From: CAKVLS01 sp045651685 | GTDB taxonomy: Bacteria > Bacillota > Clostridia > Christensenellales > UBA1242 | Assembly (NCBI GenBank): GCA_045651685.1 | Contig: JAZRSV010000015.1 | Span: 1 to 42,427, forward strand | Length of the DNA stretch: 42,427 bases | Direction: 5' to 3' | Shown here: in pieces, positions 1 to 9,196 of the stretch | Layout of the letters: each line of letters starts with the position of its first letter | Numbering within the stretch: position 1 is the stretch's first letter | The notes under the pieces: model-generated | The model's database searches: none | Told to the model about the DNA's origin: nothing | Seen by the model: the letters and a program-made list of their open reading frames with translations, nothing else | Made by a program: the position numbers and the translations under genes

Positions 1-51
1 TATATTAATATATTATATATAAAAAAAGTGTTATACTTATTTATAATATAT

Positions 52-80
52 TTGTAAATAATTATAAAGTTTGTTATAAT
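52..80 (+). promoter_or_regulatory. Promoter of the P-type ATPase gene
   Basis: A -35 element TTGTAA (52-57) lies 17 bp before a perfect TATAAT (75-80). A second TATAAT follows directly at 81-86. The ATPase start codon is 31 nt past the first -10, preceded by AAGGTG at 101-106. Confidence 0.65.
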
Positions 81-111
81 TATAATGTTAAAATAAAATT
101 AAGGTGAAATC

Positions 112-2850
112 ATGCAAACAAAAACTAAAAAAAGCAAATCACAACCTACAACAACACAAGACGAAATGAGTTTGCTAACTCACGACAATAAGGTTGTAGA
201 TAAAACATCAATAAAACCTATAAAAGAAAAGAAGACAAAAACAGTTCTAAAAGTAGAAGAGCCAGAAACTGCATCTGAACAAAAAACAGATAAAGACCTC
301 GCCAAAGAAGATTCTAAAGTAAGAATCAATACTTTTTATAACTGCTCAAAACGCAAGACTTTTACCGGTAAAAAGATAAAAGCTCTAAAGGGTCCTGCAA
401 GATCAAGTGTCACTAGATATCATGCAGATATCAAAAAAGGTCTATCTAATGACCAGGTTGACAAAAGACAACAACAAGGCCTTGTTAATAACAGCAATGT
501 AAAAACTACAAAATCTTATGCTGCTATTATTTTGGGCAACATTTTTACCTTTTTTAACATTTTGTGTTTTGCAGTAGTTGGCGCCCTTATCGCAGTAGGC
601 AGCTGGAAGAACCTAACCTTTTCTATAATAATTATTATCAACTTGCTTATTGGTATTATTCAAGAAATCAAAGCAAAACAAACTGTCGAAAAAATTACAC
701 TTGTCACAGCACCTAACGCCGAAGTTATGAGAAACGGCGAAAAGATGCAAATACCTGTTGACCAAGTTGTACTTGATGATTTGATATTCTTTAACCTAGG
801 CAAACAAGTTTGTGTAGACTGTATCATCAAAGAAGGTCAAGTATCAGTTAACGAAAGCTTGCTTACTGGTGAAAGCGAAACAATTAAGAAAAAAGCTGGC
901 GACATACTTTATAGTGGTTCGTTTATAACAGCTGGCAATTGCGTAGCTGTTGTAGAAAAAGTTGGCGAAGACTGCTACAGCTCAAAACTTACTCAAAAAG
1001 CTAAAAAGTTTAAGAGTCCAAAAAGCGACTTGCTAAAAGCTCTTAACATTATTATAACTTCTATCGGTGTTATTATTATACCATTAAGTATACTTACTGC
1101 TAGAAACAACTACTTTCAATCAAATGGCGACATTGTCACAACAGTAACTAATACTTCTGGTTCTATCATCGGTATGATACCTGCTGGTATGTTCTTGCTA
1201 ACCAGTGTTGCCCTTGCAGTTGGCGTTATAAAACTTGCAAAGCGCCGCACATTAGTACAAGACTTGTATGGTATAGAAATGCTTGCTCGTACCAATGTAT
1301 TATGCTTGGACAAAACAGGTACTATCACAGACGGTAGCATGGTAGTAAAAGAAGTCACACCTATCGGCAAAAGCCAAGAACAAATTTATGACATTATGGG
1401 TAGCTTCCAAAGTGTATTTGGTGGCAATAACCAAACTTCACTAGCACTACTTAATCACTTTGGCACTAACTCAAAATTAGCACCAGATGTCAAACTTGAC
1501 TTTAATAGTACTAACAAATTAAGTGCTGTCACTTTCAAAAACGGTTTTACATATATCCTTGGTGCACCAGAGATGGTAAACAAAAAGTTAAGTAAAGAAA
1601 TTCAAACTTCTATATATACTTACTTACAAAAAGGTTATCGTGTACTACTACTTGCAGAAAGTAAAAGCCGTATCGAAAAAGAAAAAGCTCCAAAAGAAAA
1701 TACACCTATAGCATTTATTGTTATTCAAGATAATATAAGACAAGATGCCGTAGAAACTATAAAATGGTTTAACGAAAACGAAGTAGAAATAAAGATTATC
1801 TCTGGTGACAACCCAGTGACCGTTAGTGAGATAAGCAAACGCGTTGGTGTTATCGGCGCCGAAAAATATATCAGCATGGACGGTATCAGCAACGAAGAAA
1901 TACCAAATCTTGTAGATAGATATACAGTATTTGGTAGAGTTAGCCCAGATCAAAAGAAATGGTTAGTAAGAGCTCTTAAGAAAAAGGGTAAAAAAGTAGC
2001 CATGACTGGTGACGGTGTTAACGACATACTTGCTCTAAAAGAAGCTGACTGCTCTATTGCCATGGCAAGTGGTAGCGAAGCTGCAAGAAATGTAAGCAAC
2101 ATCGTTATGTTAGATAGCAACTTCTCATCAATGCCAGCTGTCGTTGCAGAAGGTCGAAGAGTTGTTAACAACATTTCAAAATCATCAGCGCTATTCTTGA
2201 TGAAAACTTTCTTTACTTTGTTTGTCACTTTGTTCTGTCTAATCACAAAAAACTTGTATCCATTTACAACCAACATGTTATTGCCTCTAGAAGCATTAGT
2301 TATTGGCGTACCTTCATTCTTCTTGGCGTTGCAACCTAACAACAAACCAATACACGGTACATTTATGTCAAAACTGATTATTACAGCTTTGCCAGCAGCG
2401 ATAACAATTACTGTAAATATCTTATTATGTTATGCATTTGATTTGTTTGTAAATATCAATCCATATCAACTAGAAACAATGTGTGCTATCATATCTATAT
2501 TGAGCGGCTACATCATTTTGTTTAAGATATGCAAACCATTTGATACTTACAAATCAGTATTGTGCGCAACAATGCTTGGTACATTTATTTTAGCTCTGAT
2601 TATTATACCAAATAGTTTCTTTGGATATACCAATCTAGAACTTCAAAATACATTCTACACCATCATACTTGCACTTATCACATACCATATGTATTCTTTC
2701 TTGATATACCTATGCAATCAACTATGGTACAACAGAGACGAGTTCTTGCGTAAAATAAAAAATGTAGGTAGAAAGCCAGAAGAAGACGACAATGACGATC
2801 TAGACTATTCGATCCCTTCTAACCCACCACCTACTGACAAACAACAATAA
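112..2850 (+). CDS. Cation-transporting P-type ATPase (CtpE-like)
   Basis: A 912-residue P-type ATPase that pumps a cation across the membrane at the cost of ATP. The actuator motif TGES is near residue 252, the phosphorylation motif DKTGT has its Asp at residue 400, and the hinge motif TGDGVND is at 632-638. The M4 ion-binding segment reads IPAGM, followed by LLTSVALAVG, which resembles the bacterial CtpE-type group, where calcium is the proposed substrate; the ion is an inference. The first ~95 residues are an unusual Lys/Glu/Thr-rich, probably disordered extension before the actuator domain, and the C-terminal tail is Asp/Pro-rich. The gene stands alone with its own promoter and a terminator shared with the converging queH. 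It is transcribed against the predicted fork direction. Confidence 0.9.
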   Translation: MQTKTKKSKSQPTTTQDEMSLLTHDNKVVDKTSIKPIKEKKTKTVLKVEEPETASEQKTDKDLAKEDSKVRINTFYNCSKRKTFTGKKIKALKGPARSSVTRYHADIKKGLSNDQVDKRQQQGLVNNSNVKTTKSYAAIILGNIFTFFNILCFAVVGALIAVGSWKNLTFSIIIIINLLIGIIQEIKAKQTVEKITLVTAPNAEVMRNGEKMQIPVDQVVLDDLIFFNLGKQVCVDCIIKEGQVSVNESLLTGESETIKKKAGDILYSGSFITAGNCVAVVEKVGEDCYSSKLTQKAKKFKSPKSDLLKALNIIITSIGVIIIPLSILTARNNYFQSNGDIVTTVTNTSGSIIGMIPAGMFLLTSVALAVGVIKLAKRRTLVQDLYGIEMLARTNVLCLDKTGTITDGSMVVKEVTPIGKSQEQIYDIMGSFQSVFGGNNQTSLALLNHFGTNSKLAPDVKLDFNSTNKLSAVTFKNGFTYILGAPEMVNKKLSKEIQTSIYTYLQKGYRVLLLAESKSRIEKEKAPKENTPIAFIVIQDNIRQDAVETIKWFNENEVEIKIISGDNPVTVSEISKRVGVIGAEKYISMDGISNEEIPNLVDRYTVFGRVSPDQKKWLVRALKKKGKKVAMTGDGVNDILALKEADCSIAMASGSEAARNVSNIVMLDSNFSSMPAVVAEGRRVVNNISKSSALFLMKTFFTLFVTLFCLITKNLYPFTTNMLLPLEALVIGVPSFFLALQPNNKPIHGTFMSKLIITALPAAITITVNILLCYAFDLFVNINPYQLETMCAIISILSGYIILFKICKPFDTYKSVLCATMLGTFILALIIIPNSFFGYTNLELQNTFYTIILALITYHMYSFLIYLCNQLWYNRDEFLRKIKNVGRKPEEDDNDDLDYSIPSNPPPTDKQQ

Positions 2851-2860
2851 TAAAAATAAA

Positions 2861-2890
2861 AAACAACCTAAATATCTAGGTTGTTTTTTT
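2861..2890. terminator. Bidirectional terminator between ATPase gene and queH
   Basis: The stem pairs 2861-2870 with 2877-2886 around a 6-nt loop and has T runs on both strands, so it can serve both converging genes. The stem overlaps the last codons and the TAG stop (2868-2870) of queH. Confidence 0.85.
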
Positions 2891-3533
2891 GTTGCATAGA
2901 ATATTTGCATCCACAATAATCTTGTCTATATAAGTCATACTCTTTGCTTAATTTTATACTATTAAGATAACCATTTTGTTTTTTGAAGTCTGCCACAAGA
3001 TATCTTGTGCCTGTTTGTTTTGCAATGCTTTGTCCAAGTTCGTTTATTAACTGCGAATTTTTGTGTGGACTAACTGACAAAGTTGTCGCAAATATATCAA
3101 AGCCACCACTAGCAGCTATTTGTGCTGTTTTGTTTAGGCGCAAAGCGAAACACACTTGACATCTTTTGCCACCTTCTGGCTCGCTTTGAAGCGTTTTAAC
3201 AGCGTTTTCAAACACTTCTGCATCCCAGTCGCACTTTATAAGTGGAATTTTTGCAAAATGTTGTGTCAAAAACTTTTCTTGCTCGTTTTGTCTTTTTATA
3301 TATTCTTCGTCAGGATAAATGTTGGGATTATAATAAATAACCGTTATGTCAAAAAAATCTACCAATCTTTCGATAACACTTGTACTGCAAGGACCACAAC
3401 AACTATGCAACAAAAGTCTTGGCTTTGACTGTGGCAAGGCTATTGTTTTTTTGTAGTTTGAGTATTGTTTACTATTCATAACAAATGGATTTTTTTGTTC
3501 TAAACTATCTAAAAATGTTTGTATAGTGTTCAT
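2868..3533 (-). CDS. queH: Epoxyqueuosine reductase QueH
   Basis: A 221-residue QueH (DUF208 family), the enzyme that reduces epoxyqueuosine to queuosine in the tRNA wobble position, unrelated in sequence to QueG. The cysteine pattern of the family is present: HSCCGPCS with Cys45, Cys46 and Cys49, the pair Cys125/Cys128 in KRCQVC, and DYCGCK with Cys207/Cys209, which are expected to bind an iron-sulfur cluster and metal. The segment TTLSVSPHKN near 150-159 is also typical. The ATG follows an AAAAGG sequence. Its final codons are read through the left half of the shared terminator hairpin, so the C-terminus is fixed by terminator sequence. Monocistronic; no other queuosine gene is in the window. 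Confidence 0.93.
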   Translation of the reverse strand: MNTIQTFLDSLEQKNPFVMNSKQYSNYKKTIALPQSKPRLLLHSCCGPCSTSVIERLVDFFDITVIYYNPNIYPDEEYIKRQNEQEKFLTQHFAKIPLIKCDWDAEVFENAVKTLQSEPEGGKRCQVCFALRLNKTAQIAASGGFDIFATTLSVSPHKNSQLINELGQSIAKQTGTRYLVADFKKQNGYLNSIKLSKEYDLYRQDYCGCKYSMQQKNNLDI

Positions 3534-3558
3534 AAAAAATACCTTTTATCAATACCTT

Positions 3559-3587
3559 ATTGTAAAATATTTTTTTATTTTTGTAAA
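3559..3587 (-). promoter_or_regulatory. Promoter of queH
   Basis: On the minus strand TTTACA (3582-3587) is separated by 17 bp from TACAAT (3559-3564), each one mismatch from consensus, 25 nt upstream of the queH ATG. Confidence 0.55.
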
Positions 3588-3591
3588 GGCA

Positions 3592-3623
3592 TAAAAAAAA
3601 CAACTACCTAATTGTAGTTGTTT
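3592..3623 (-). terminator. Terminator of the MFS-like gene
   Basis: An 8-bp core stem (3600-3607 with 3614-3621), extendable by A-T pairs, with a 6-nt loop, followed on the minus strand by a run of eight U. It sits just after the stop at 3630. Confidence 0.85.
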
Positions 3624-3629
3624 TATTTT

Positions 3630-4850
3630 TTAATACATACGATTGTTTTGCAAATAGTCTACAAGTCGTTCTCTATTTTTTTCTTCGTTGACTGGTATAA
3701 CTATACCAGAAGCTCCGTGTAATATCGCCATCACAAAGAAACCTGCAAGCATAGGGCAAAATACACATACAACATATGGTATAGATGCGCCTAATTGATA
3801 GCCCATTGTACGAGCAAAAAGTGATTGGTTAGATATACCCAAAATTCTTGCTCTAGGCAACATTCTCGAAAACATAAATGTAGGCAAAGCTGCATAAGTA
3901 AAACCAAGCAAGCCAAACAAAGCTATAATAAGTATAGTGTATTGATATAAGAATGGTACTGCACATAGTATTGCAGCATCTATTATTGCACATATAGTAC
4001 ATATATATGTGATGTCTTTTTTCTCATTAAGTCTTGCTTGTATAATATAACCTATACCATACAAGCCATAATAAGCAGCTTGTATATAACCAGCTACGCT
4101 ATAACCCGCACCGTTAGTTTTGCTAAATAACCAAATCAAAAATAATGTTATACACACATCTATCGCAGACACTAAAGCATAAGTGATACCATACGAAACC
4201 ATCAGTTTTTTGCGAGTGTCATGTGCTTGCATATCTTTTATTTTGTTACCCTTAAAAGATTGAAAAGCATTAGAAACTGTATCTCTATTAAAAGTAGGAT
4301 TTTTGCGCTCTTTTACATAATAAATAATAAGAGGTATAACAGCAATAAGATAAGACACCATTGATATAACTATAACAATCCACTTTGGTAAGTTGTCCAA
4401 AAACAAACCACCCAAAATAAGTGCCGCAAGCAAACCAACTTGCTCTAGCAGTCTTGTTATACCCATGCTACTACCCTTTGTCTCACTGGTGCCACTAGAA
4501 TAGTTTAGTATAAGCTCCATTGGTAGCTCCTTAAAGGATACCTGCAAAGCAAAAAAGATACCAATACATACTACGCCAAGTATTAAGTTGACATCTAACA
4601 AAAAGATGCTCAAACTAAACAACAATATCGGCACAACGCGCAGCAAAAGTATTATTTGTGGATATTTGTAATAAATTTTTCTAAAACAAATATTAAACAC
4701 AACTCGTAGCATTAGTTCTGCCCAAACATATACAAACGCATAACCTATCGAGCCGGTATTTTGATAAATAATAAGCGATATAAATGCGCCTGTGATGTTG
4801 GATGCAAATTGAGATATTATTTTATAAAAATTAAGATACTTTAATTGCAT
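3630..4850 (-). CDS. MFS-like multi-pass membrane transporter
   Basis: A 406-residue, very hydrophobic protein with about 10-12 predicted membrane segments in two halves, separated near residues 178-215 by a charged loop (KERKNPTFNRDT onward). The two-halved layout and short charged loops fit the major facilitator superfamily, but I see no subfamily signature and cannot name a substrate. The ATG is preceded by AAAGGAAG on the minus strand. It is transcribed alone, between its own promoter and terminator. A non-transport MFS-fold protein or a flippase-like carrier cannot be excluded. Confidence 0.6.
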   Translation of the reverse strand: MQLKYLNFYKIISQFASNITGAFISLIIYQNTGSIGYAFVYVWAELMLRVVFNICFRKIYYKYPQIILLLRVVPILLFSLSIFLLDVNLILGVVCIGIFFALQVSFKELPMELILNYSSGTSETKGSSMGITRLLEQVGLLAALILGGLFLDNLPKWIVIVISMVSYLIAVIPLIIYYVKERKNPTFNRDTVSNAFQSFKGNKIKDMQAHDTRKKLMVSYGITYALVSAIDVCITLFLIWLFSKTNGAGYSVAGYIQAAYYGLYGIGYIIQARLNEKKDITYICTICAIIDAAILCAVPFLYQYTILIIALFGLLGFTYAALPTFMFSRMLPRARILGISNQSLFARTMGYQLGASIPYVVCVFCPMLAGFFVMAILHGASGIVIPVNEEKNRERLVDYLQNNRMY

Positions 4851-4881
4851 AACTATCTTCCTTTATTTTCTTACATTAAAA

Positions 4882-4910
4882 ATAATACCAAACTTAACAA
4901 ATTATTTCAA
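4882..4910 (-). promoter_or_regulatory. Promoter of the MFS-like gene
   Basis: Minus strand TTGAAA (4905-4910), 17 bp, then TATTAT (4882-4887) with TGG before it, making an extended -10. A CAACAAAA/TTTTGTTG hairpin (4908-4930) overlaps the -35. Confidence 0.55.
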
Positions 4911-4932
4911 CAAAAAACACCCTTTTGTTGCA

Positions 4933-4971
4933 AACAAAAAAACACAACTTTGTAAATAACAAAGCTGTGTT
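4933..4971 (-). terminator. Terminator of the YwaF-like gene
   Basis: A 13-bp stem (4941-4953 with 4959-4971, one G-U pair in the minus-strand RNA) with a 5-nt loop, followed by a U run. It lies 9 nt past the stop codon at 4980. Confidence 0.85.
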
Positions 4972-4979
4972 AGTTTTGA

Positions 4980-5786
4980 TTAAAATTTGTTTGGTTTCCA
5001 ATGTTTGTATTTTATCTTTCTGTACACATCAAATGGTAAATACATAAATACTTGTATACCAAAAAAGAACATACCAACTATAAATATATGCCATGGAGAA
5101 GCAACATTAATGCCGGCAAAAATCAACCATTCGCATTCTTGAAAATAAATAATATCTATCGCTTGGTTGGTACCATAATAAAAAGCTGCACCAAGACCAA
5201 ACATAAATATCAAATTAAGTATTGCCATCCATATATCGTCCATGCTGTTATCAAGCCAGTCTGTTGAACCCAAAAACAATGCAATAAGAAGTATAACAGA
5301 ACGACTAACAAGATATTGCAAGTTGCAAAAATGATATATATACATGGTATTGTTAAGACCTATTGGATAAATTATATCAATAATAGCAACTACTGCTGTT
5401 ATGGTAAAAATAAAGTTTAGCATTAGTTGAGATATGCGTCTTTTGTTGCCTAGTATAGCAACAGCTATCAAAAACGCTATTGACAACCATGTAGATATAG
5501 TAAACAAGTCTAAGTCTATTATTGCCCAAGCATCTACAGCATTATTATTTTTTAGATAAAAATAGTTCCACAACATGCGTCCAGCTTCTAACAAAGCTAA
5601 AAACACAGCAGCCAATATCAAAAATATTTTTTGTCTGATGTATCTTTTTCTAAAATAATACATACTAAAAAATATAACAAATGCCATAACGCAAAATACG
5701 ATAATTAAATGATTAATGTTAAATATCCAATCTTGCTCGGCAATAGTCACATTTGTGCCAAACATTTTGTTAAAAAAATCTTTCAA
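4980..5786 (-). CDS. Multi-pass membrane protein, YwaF-like
   Basis: A 268-residue integral membrane protein with about seven hydrophobic segments. The general layout, the segment YHFCNLQYLV near residue 150 and a His in PWHIFIVG near residue 232 recall the YwaF/TMEM164-type family, whose members carry conserved Cys and His residues; this match is tentative. The start is TTG at 5784-5786, preceded by a strong AAGGAGATAATTAG site on the minus strand. The gene is divergent from the IMPase-family gene with about 170 bp between the starts. Function unknown. Confidence 0.55.
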   Translation of the reverse strand: MKDFFNKMFGTNVTIAEQDWIFNINHLIIVFCVMAFVIFFSMYYFRKRYIRQKIFLILAAVFLALLEAGRMLWNYFYLKNNNAVDAWAIIDLDLFTISTWLSIAFLIAVAILGNKRRISQLMLNFIFTITAVVAIIDIIYPIGLNNTMYIYHFCNLQYLVSRSVILLIALFLGSTDWLDNSMDDIWMAILNLIFMFGLGAAFYYGTNQAIDIIYFQECEWLIFAGINVASPWHIFIVGMFFFGIQVFMYLPFDVYRKIKYKHWKPNKF

Positions 5787-5831
5787 CTAATTATCTCCTT
5801 TTTTTTGTTAATAACCATTGTTGTATTATAT

Positions 5832-5860
5832 ATGATACCACTATTTGCGCCTAGTGTCAA
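5832..5860 (-). promoter_or_regulatory. Promoter of the YwaF-like gene
   Basis: Consensus TTGACA (5855-5860 on the minus strand), a 17-bp spacer ending in TGG, and TATCAT (5832-5837). Confidence 0.6.
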
Positions 5861-5901
5861 CTTTCGCCATTTTATAACTTATGTCAAATTGTTAATATTG
5901 T

Positions 5902-5929
5902 TTGCCAAAAATAGTATTTTTGATATAAT
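5902..5929 (+). promoter_or_regulatory. Promoter of the IMPase-family gene
   Basis: TTGCCA (5902-5907), 16 bp, then TATAAT (5924-5929) with TGA directly before it, a full extended -10. The -10 lies 25 nt before the chosen ATG and inside the longer possible reading frame, which supports the downstream start. Confidence 0.75.
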
Positions 5930-5954
5930 TAATACTATTAAAAGGGGCTATATT

Positions 5955-6734
5955 ATGATTAGCAAAAAATATCCTTATTACAAAGAATTGCAACTTGCAA
6001 AAAAACTTGTAAAACAATCTTATAAAAAAATTTATCTAAAAACATCTATGGATGTTAGGGCAAAAGGCATAGGCGACCTAGTGACCAACATAGATATCAT
6101 GACCGAACAATTTATCTTAAATGGTCTGCAAACTGCTTATCCACATGATTTTGTAGTTAGCGAAGAGGGCCACCCATCAGAACAAATTGTTGGTAGATGC
6201 TGGGTGCTTGACCCTATAGATGGCACTATTAACTTTGCCAATAATATACAAATGTGGGGCACTCAACTTGCCTTTGTTGTAGATGGCAAACCAGAGTTTT
6301 GCGTGATGTACTTGCCTTATCTTAACGAGTTTTATTATGCTGCAATAGGTTATGGCGCATATCTTAATGACAAACCTATGCCAAAACAAGTACCACAAGC
6401 TGCAAAAGACTTTATGTCTATTGTTGATTTTGTACCAAAATATAGAGAACAAGGCTTAAAAAACATTGAACAATTAGATCGTACTACCCTAAAAGTTAGA
6501 TTGATTGGTTGTTGCTGTTATAGTTATTGCAAAATAGCAAAAGGCGATTATGGTTCTATGGTGTTGTATTGCGACACACCTTGGGATTATTTGCCAGGCA
6601 CAATACTTTGTCACGAATGTGGTGTTGATGTTTATACAAAAATCATCAAAGAAAATAAAGGCAGAGCAACTTTAGTCACTTTTTGTCCAGAAACTGCAAA
6701 ACTACTTCGTTTTAGCAAAAAAATGTATAAATAA
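5955..6734 (+). CDS. Inositol monophosphatase family protein
   Basis: A 259-residue Mg-dependent phosphatase of the inositol monophosphatase (SuhB/CysQ-like) family. The metal-binding motifs are visible: Glu70-Glu71 in VSEEGH, WVLDPIDGTINF with Asp86, Asp89 and Thr91, and the C-terminal PWDYLPG motif that supplies the last metal-binding Asp. The frame is open upstream to 5709, but AAAGGGG at 5941-5947 and the promoter just upstream identify the ATG at 5955 as the start. The substrate (inositol phosphate, PAP, fructose bisphosphate or another sugar phosphate) cannot be told from sequence. It lies alone between a strong promoter and a terminator and runs against the fork. Confidence 0.88.
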   Translation: MISKKYPYYKELQLAKKLVKQSYKKIYLKTSMDVRAKGIGDLVTNIDIMTEQFILNGLQTAYPHDFVVSEEGHPSEQIVGRCWVLDPIDGTINFANNIQMWGTQLAFVVDGKPEFCVMYLPYLNEFYYAAIGYGAYLNDKPMPKQVPQAAKDFMSIVDFVPKYREQGLKNIEQLDRTTLKVRLIGCCCYSYCKIAKGDYGSMVLYCDTPWDYLPGTILCHECGVDVYTKIIKENKGRATLVTFCPETAKLLRFSKKMYK

Positions 6735-6762
6735 AATTTACTTAACAAATACCAAATAATTT

Positions 6763-6795
6763 AAGAGAATATCAAAAAAATATTCTCTTTTTTTA
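6763..6795 (+). terminator. Terminator of the IMPase-family gene
   Basis: A 10-bp stem (6763-6772 with 6780-6789), A-rich loop, then a T run to about 6795. Confidence 0.85.
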
Positions 6796-6834
6796 TTTGT
6801 TGTTTTATAATATAAATATAGGAGCATACGATCA

Positions 6835-7614
6835 ATGCAACAAAAATTAAAAAACATAGAGAAAAAATTAAAATATTATGATCTTTTGATGGTTAGAGAT
6901 CTTAATAATATACAAGAGTTTACCTTGCCAGAAGGGTTTGTCTATTCGTTTTGGGATAATGACAATTGCAAAAATGATTGGATTAATATTCATATAGAAA
7001 CTGGAGAATTTAACTCTATAGACAAAGAAGCAGAACCAATATTTAATAGTTTTTATAGAAAGTTTTATTCGGAGCTGCCAACACGATGTATTTTTATCAG
7101 CAATAATAATGGCGAAAAAATCGCAACTGCAACAATTTCGCCAGCAAACGAGTATGGTTATAAGTGTGTGATTGATTGGTTTGCTATTAGCCCAAAAGCT
7201 CAAGGACTAAAACTATCAAAACCATTATTGTCAAAAGTTTTATTAACTGCAAAAGAGTTGGGGTATAAAAAGATTTTATTACATACGCAAACCAACACTT
7301 GGCTTGCAGCAAAGATATATCTAGATAACGGCTTTGTCCCATACAAAACAAAAGACAACAAAGGCTGGAATATATTAAAAACAATTACAAAGCACCCACT
7401 ACTAAACCAATTTTCGACCTTGCCACAAAATGAAATATATGACGAGTTGATGGTAAAGATAGAAAATGCATTAAATCAAATTTTCACAGACTATAACTAC
7501 AGTGTATGGTATATAAACAATAGAAATGATGTTTATGTAAAGGCAAACAACAAATTTTACGAATACAAATACCAACTCGAAGATGGTTGTGTTAAACTTT
7601 ATAAATCAAACTAA
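6835..7614 (+). CDS. GNAT family N-acetyltransferase
   Basis: A 259-residue protein with a GNAT domain spanning about residues 85-190. The acetyl-CoA-binding strand and loop read IDWFAISPKAQGLKLSKPLL, a variant of the usual Q/RxxGxG/A loop, followed by the typical helix and AAKIYLDNGFVPY. The N-terminal 80 and C-terminal 65 residues are not recognised and may form substrate-binding lobes. GGAG at 6821-6824 precedes the ATG by 10 nt, and a TATAAT lies at 6806-6811. The acceptor is unknown. It converges on trkH and shares its terminator. Confidence 0.75.
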   Translation: MQQKLKNIEKKLKYYDLLMVRDLNNIQEFTLPEGFVYSFWDNDNCKNDWINIHIETGEFNSIDKEAEPIFNSFYRKFYSELPTRCIFISNNNGEKIATATISPANEYGYKCVIDWFAISPKAQGLKLSKPLLSKVLLTAKELGYKKILLHTQTNTWLAAKIYLDNGFVPYKTKDNKGWNILKTITKHPLLNQFSTLPQNEIYDELMVKIENALNQIFTDYNYSVWYINNRNDVYVKANNKFYEYKYQLEDGCVKLYKSN

Positions 7615-7670
7615 CTTTACAAACAAACACTATAAGCTTGTTAACAAAAAATATTTATAAAACAAAACAA

Positions 7671-7708
7671 AAAAAGCGAAAGTATTAATAGATATACCTT
7701 CGCTTTTT
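7671..7708. terminator. Bidirectional terminator between GNAT gene and trkH
   Basis: A 15-bp stem (7671-7685 with 7694-7708) and 8-nt loop. The single imperfect pair is G-U in the minus-strand RNA and A-C in the plus-strand RNA, so it should work better for trkH. Confidence 0.8.
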
Positions 7709-7737
7709 ATTTTTATATATTTTATTTATCAAGTTTA

Positions 7738-9192
7738 TTAAACATTTGTTAGGCGTCTCTTCCAAGTATTTGGCGAAAACATTAATAACATTGGGAATAT
7801 TTCTAACCTACCAAATAACATAAGTGCCGACATCATAACTTTAGAAAAGCCAGTTAACATCGCATAGTTTTGGGTAGGGCCAACAACACCAAGACCTGGG
7901 CCAACATTGTTTAGTCCGGTTATTGCCGATGATGCAGCGCCTTCAAAATTAAGTGCCGGATCAAAAGACAATATCAAAGTAAATATACATAGTACAAGCA
8001 CATACATTACTGTATAAAATAATATGCTATTGATATAGTTATCATCTTGTGCTTTGCCTTCTATCTTTAATACATTAACACTGCGTGGGTTGATTGTACT
8101 GCGAGTTTTATAAAAACTAATTTTTGACAAACTAACAACTCTTGATATCTTAAAACCACCAGCTGTAGAACCAGCGCAGCCACCCATAAACATTAAGCCT
8201 ATAACTATTACTTGTATAAAGGTAGGCCAAACGCTATAGTCATACGCCGCAATACCTGTGGTAGATATAATAGACGCAACCGTCACTGACGATTGTCTTA
8301 AGCCTGTCCAAAAATCTCCTACTTTGCTTATTATACCAATTGCTATAGCAAGCATTGCAACAAATACTATTAGTATAAAAGTTCTTAATTCTTCACTTTT
8401 TAATATTTGCTTAAACTTGCCTGTCAAAAGCAAAAAGTACATAGCAAAGTTGATAGAAAATAATATCATAAACAATGTTGCTATTATCTCAACATACAAA
8501 CTATTAAAATGTAGCAAACCTGCAGAATAATTACTAAAACCACCTGTACCAGATATGCTAAAAGCCAAAGTCAAAGCATCATACCAATTAAGGCCACCAA
8601 ACAATAGCATAATAAAGCACAATATCATCATGCCGCTATATAATCCGTATAATATAAGTGCGGTCTTTTTTATTTTTGAAGTAAGTTTGCTTACAGAAGG
8701 ACCTGCCGATTCTGCTTTTAGAAGGTATATAGAGCTTGCTTCGCTCTTTGGCATAATTGCCATAACAAATAGCAATATACCCATACCACCAATAAAGTGT
8801 GTAAATGTACGCCAAAAGTTGATGCCTTTTTCTAAAATTTCTACATTGTTAACAACAGATGAACCTGTTGTTGTGATACCAGAAACCAACTCAAAAAACG
8901 CATCTATATAATAAGGTATATTTTTGCTAAAGGCATATGGCAAACAACCTATCGCTGATACCAATATCCATGCAAGACCTACTATAACAATACCTTCTTT
9001 TGTATACATGGTACGATCTTTTGGCGATCTAAAACCAAACAAAAATCCTACCCCAACAAATATTAATATAGTCCACACATAAGGCAATACACTTTCGCCA
9101 TAACCCCACGCCACAAATAGTGGCAATAAGGTCAAAACTCCCATAACCTTTAATATATTGCCTAGCAAATAAAATGTCATTTTATAATTCAT
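7738..9192 (-). CDS. trkH: TrkH/KtrB family potassium uptake channel subunit
   Basis: A 484-residue membrane protein that forms the ion-conducting part of a Trk/Ktr potassium uptake system. Four pore-loop repeats can be seen: GITTTGSSVV, SGTGGFSNYS, GCAGSTAGGFK and GLNNVGPGLG, with the conserved filter glycines. The downstream end and size fit TrkH. It starts 4 nt after the trkA stop with only a weak ribosome binding site, which suggests translational coupling to trkA. TrkA on the cytoplasmic face should gate it. Confidence 0.93.
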   Translation of the reverse strand: MNYKMTFYLLGNILKVMGVLTLLPLFVAWGYGESVLPYVWTILIFVGVGFLFGFRSPKDRTMYTKEGIVIVGLAWILVSAIGCLPYAFSKNIPYYIDAFFELVSGITTTGSSVVNNVEILEKGINFWRTFTHFIGGMGILLFVMAIMPKSEASSIYLLKAESAGPSVSKLTSKIKKTALILYGLYSGMMILCFIMLLFGGLNWYDALTLAFSISGTGGFSNYSAGLLHFNSLYVEIIATLFMILFSINFAMYFLLLTGKFKQILKSEELRTFILIVFVAMLAIAIGIISKVGDFWTGLRQSSVTVASIISTTGIAAYDYSVWPTFIQVIVIGLMFMGGCAGSTAGGFKISRVVSLSKISFYKTRSTINPRSVNVLKIEGKAQDDNYINSILFYTVMYVLVLCIFTLILSFDPALNFEGAASSAITGLNNVGPGLGVVGPTQNYAMLTGFSKVMMSALMLFGRLEIFPMLLMFSPNTWKRRLTNV

Positions 9193-9196
9193 AATT

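Noticed and set aside
8258..8911. Plus-strand open frames inside trkH
   Set aside because: They lack ribosome binding sites and are shadows of a clear TrkH coding sequence.
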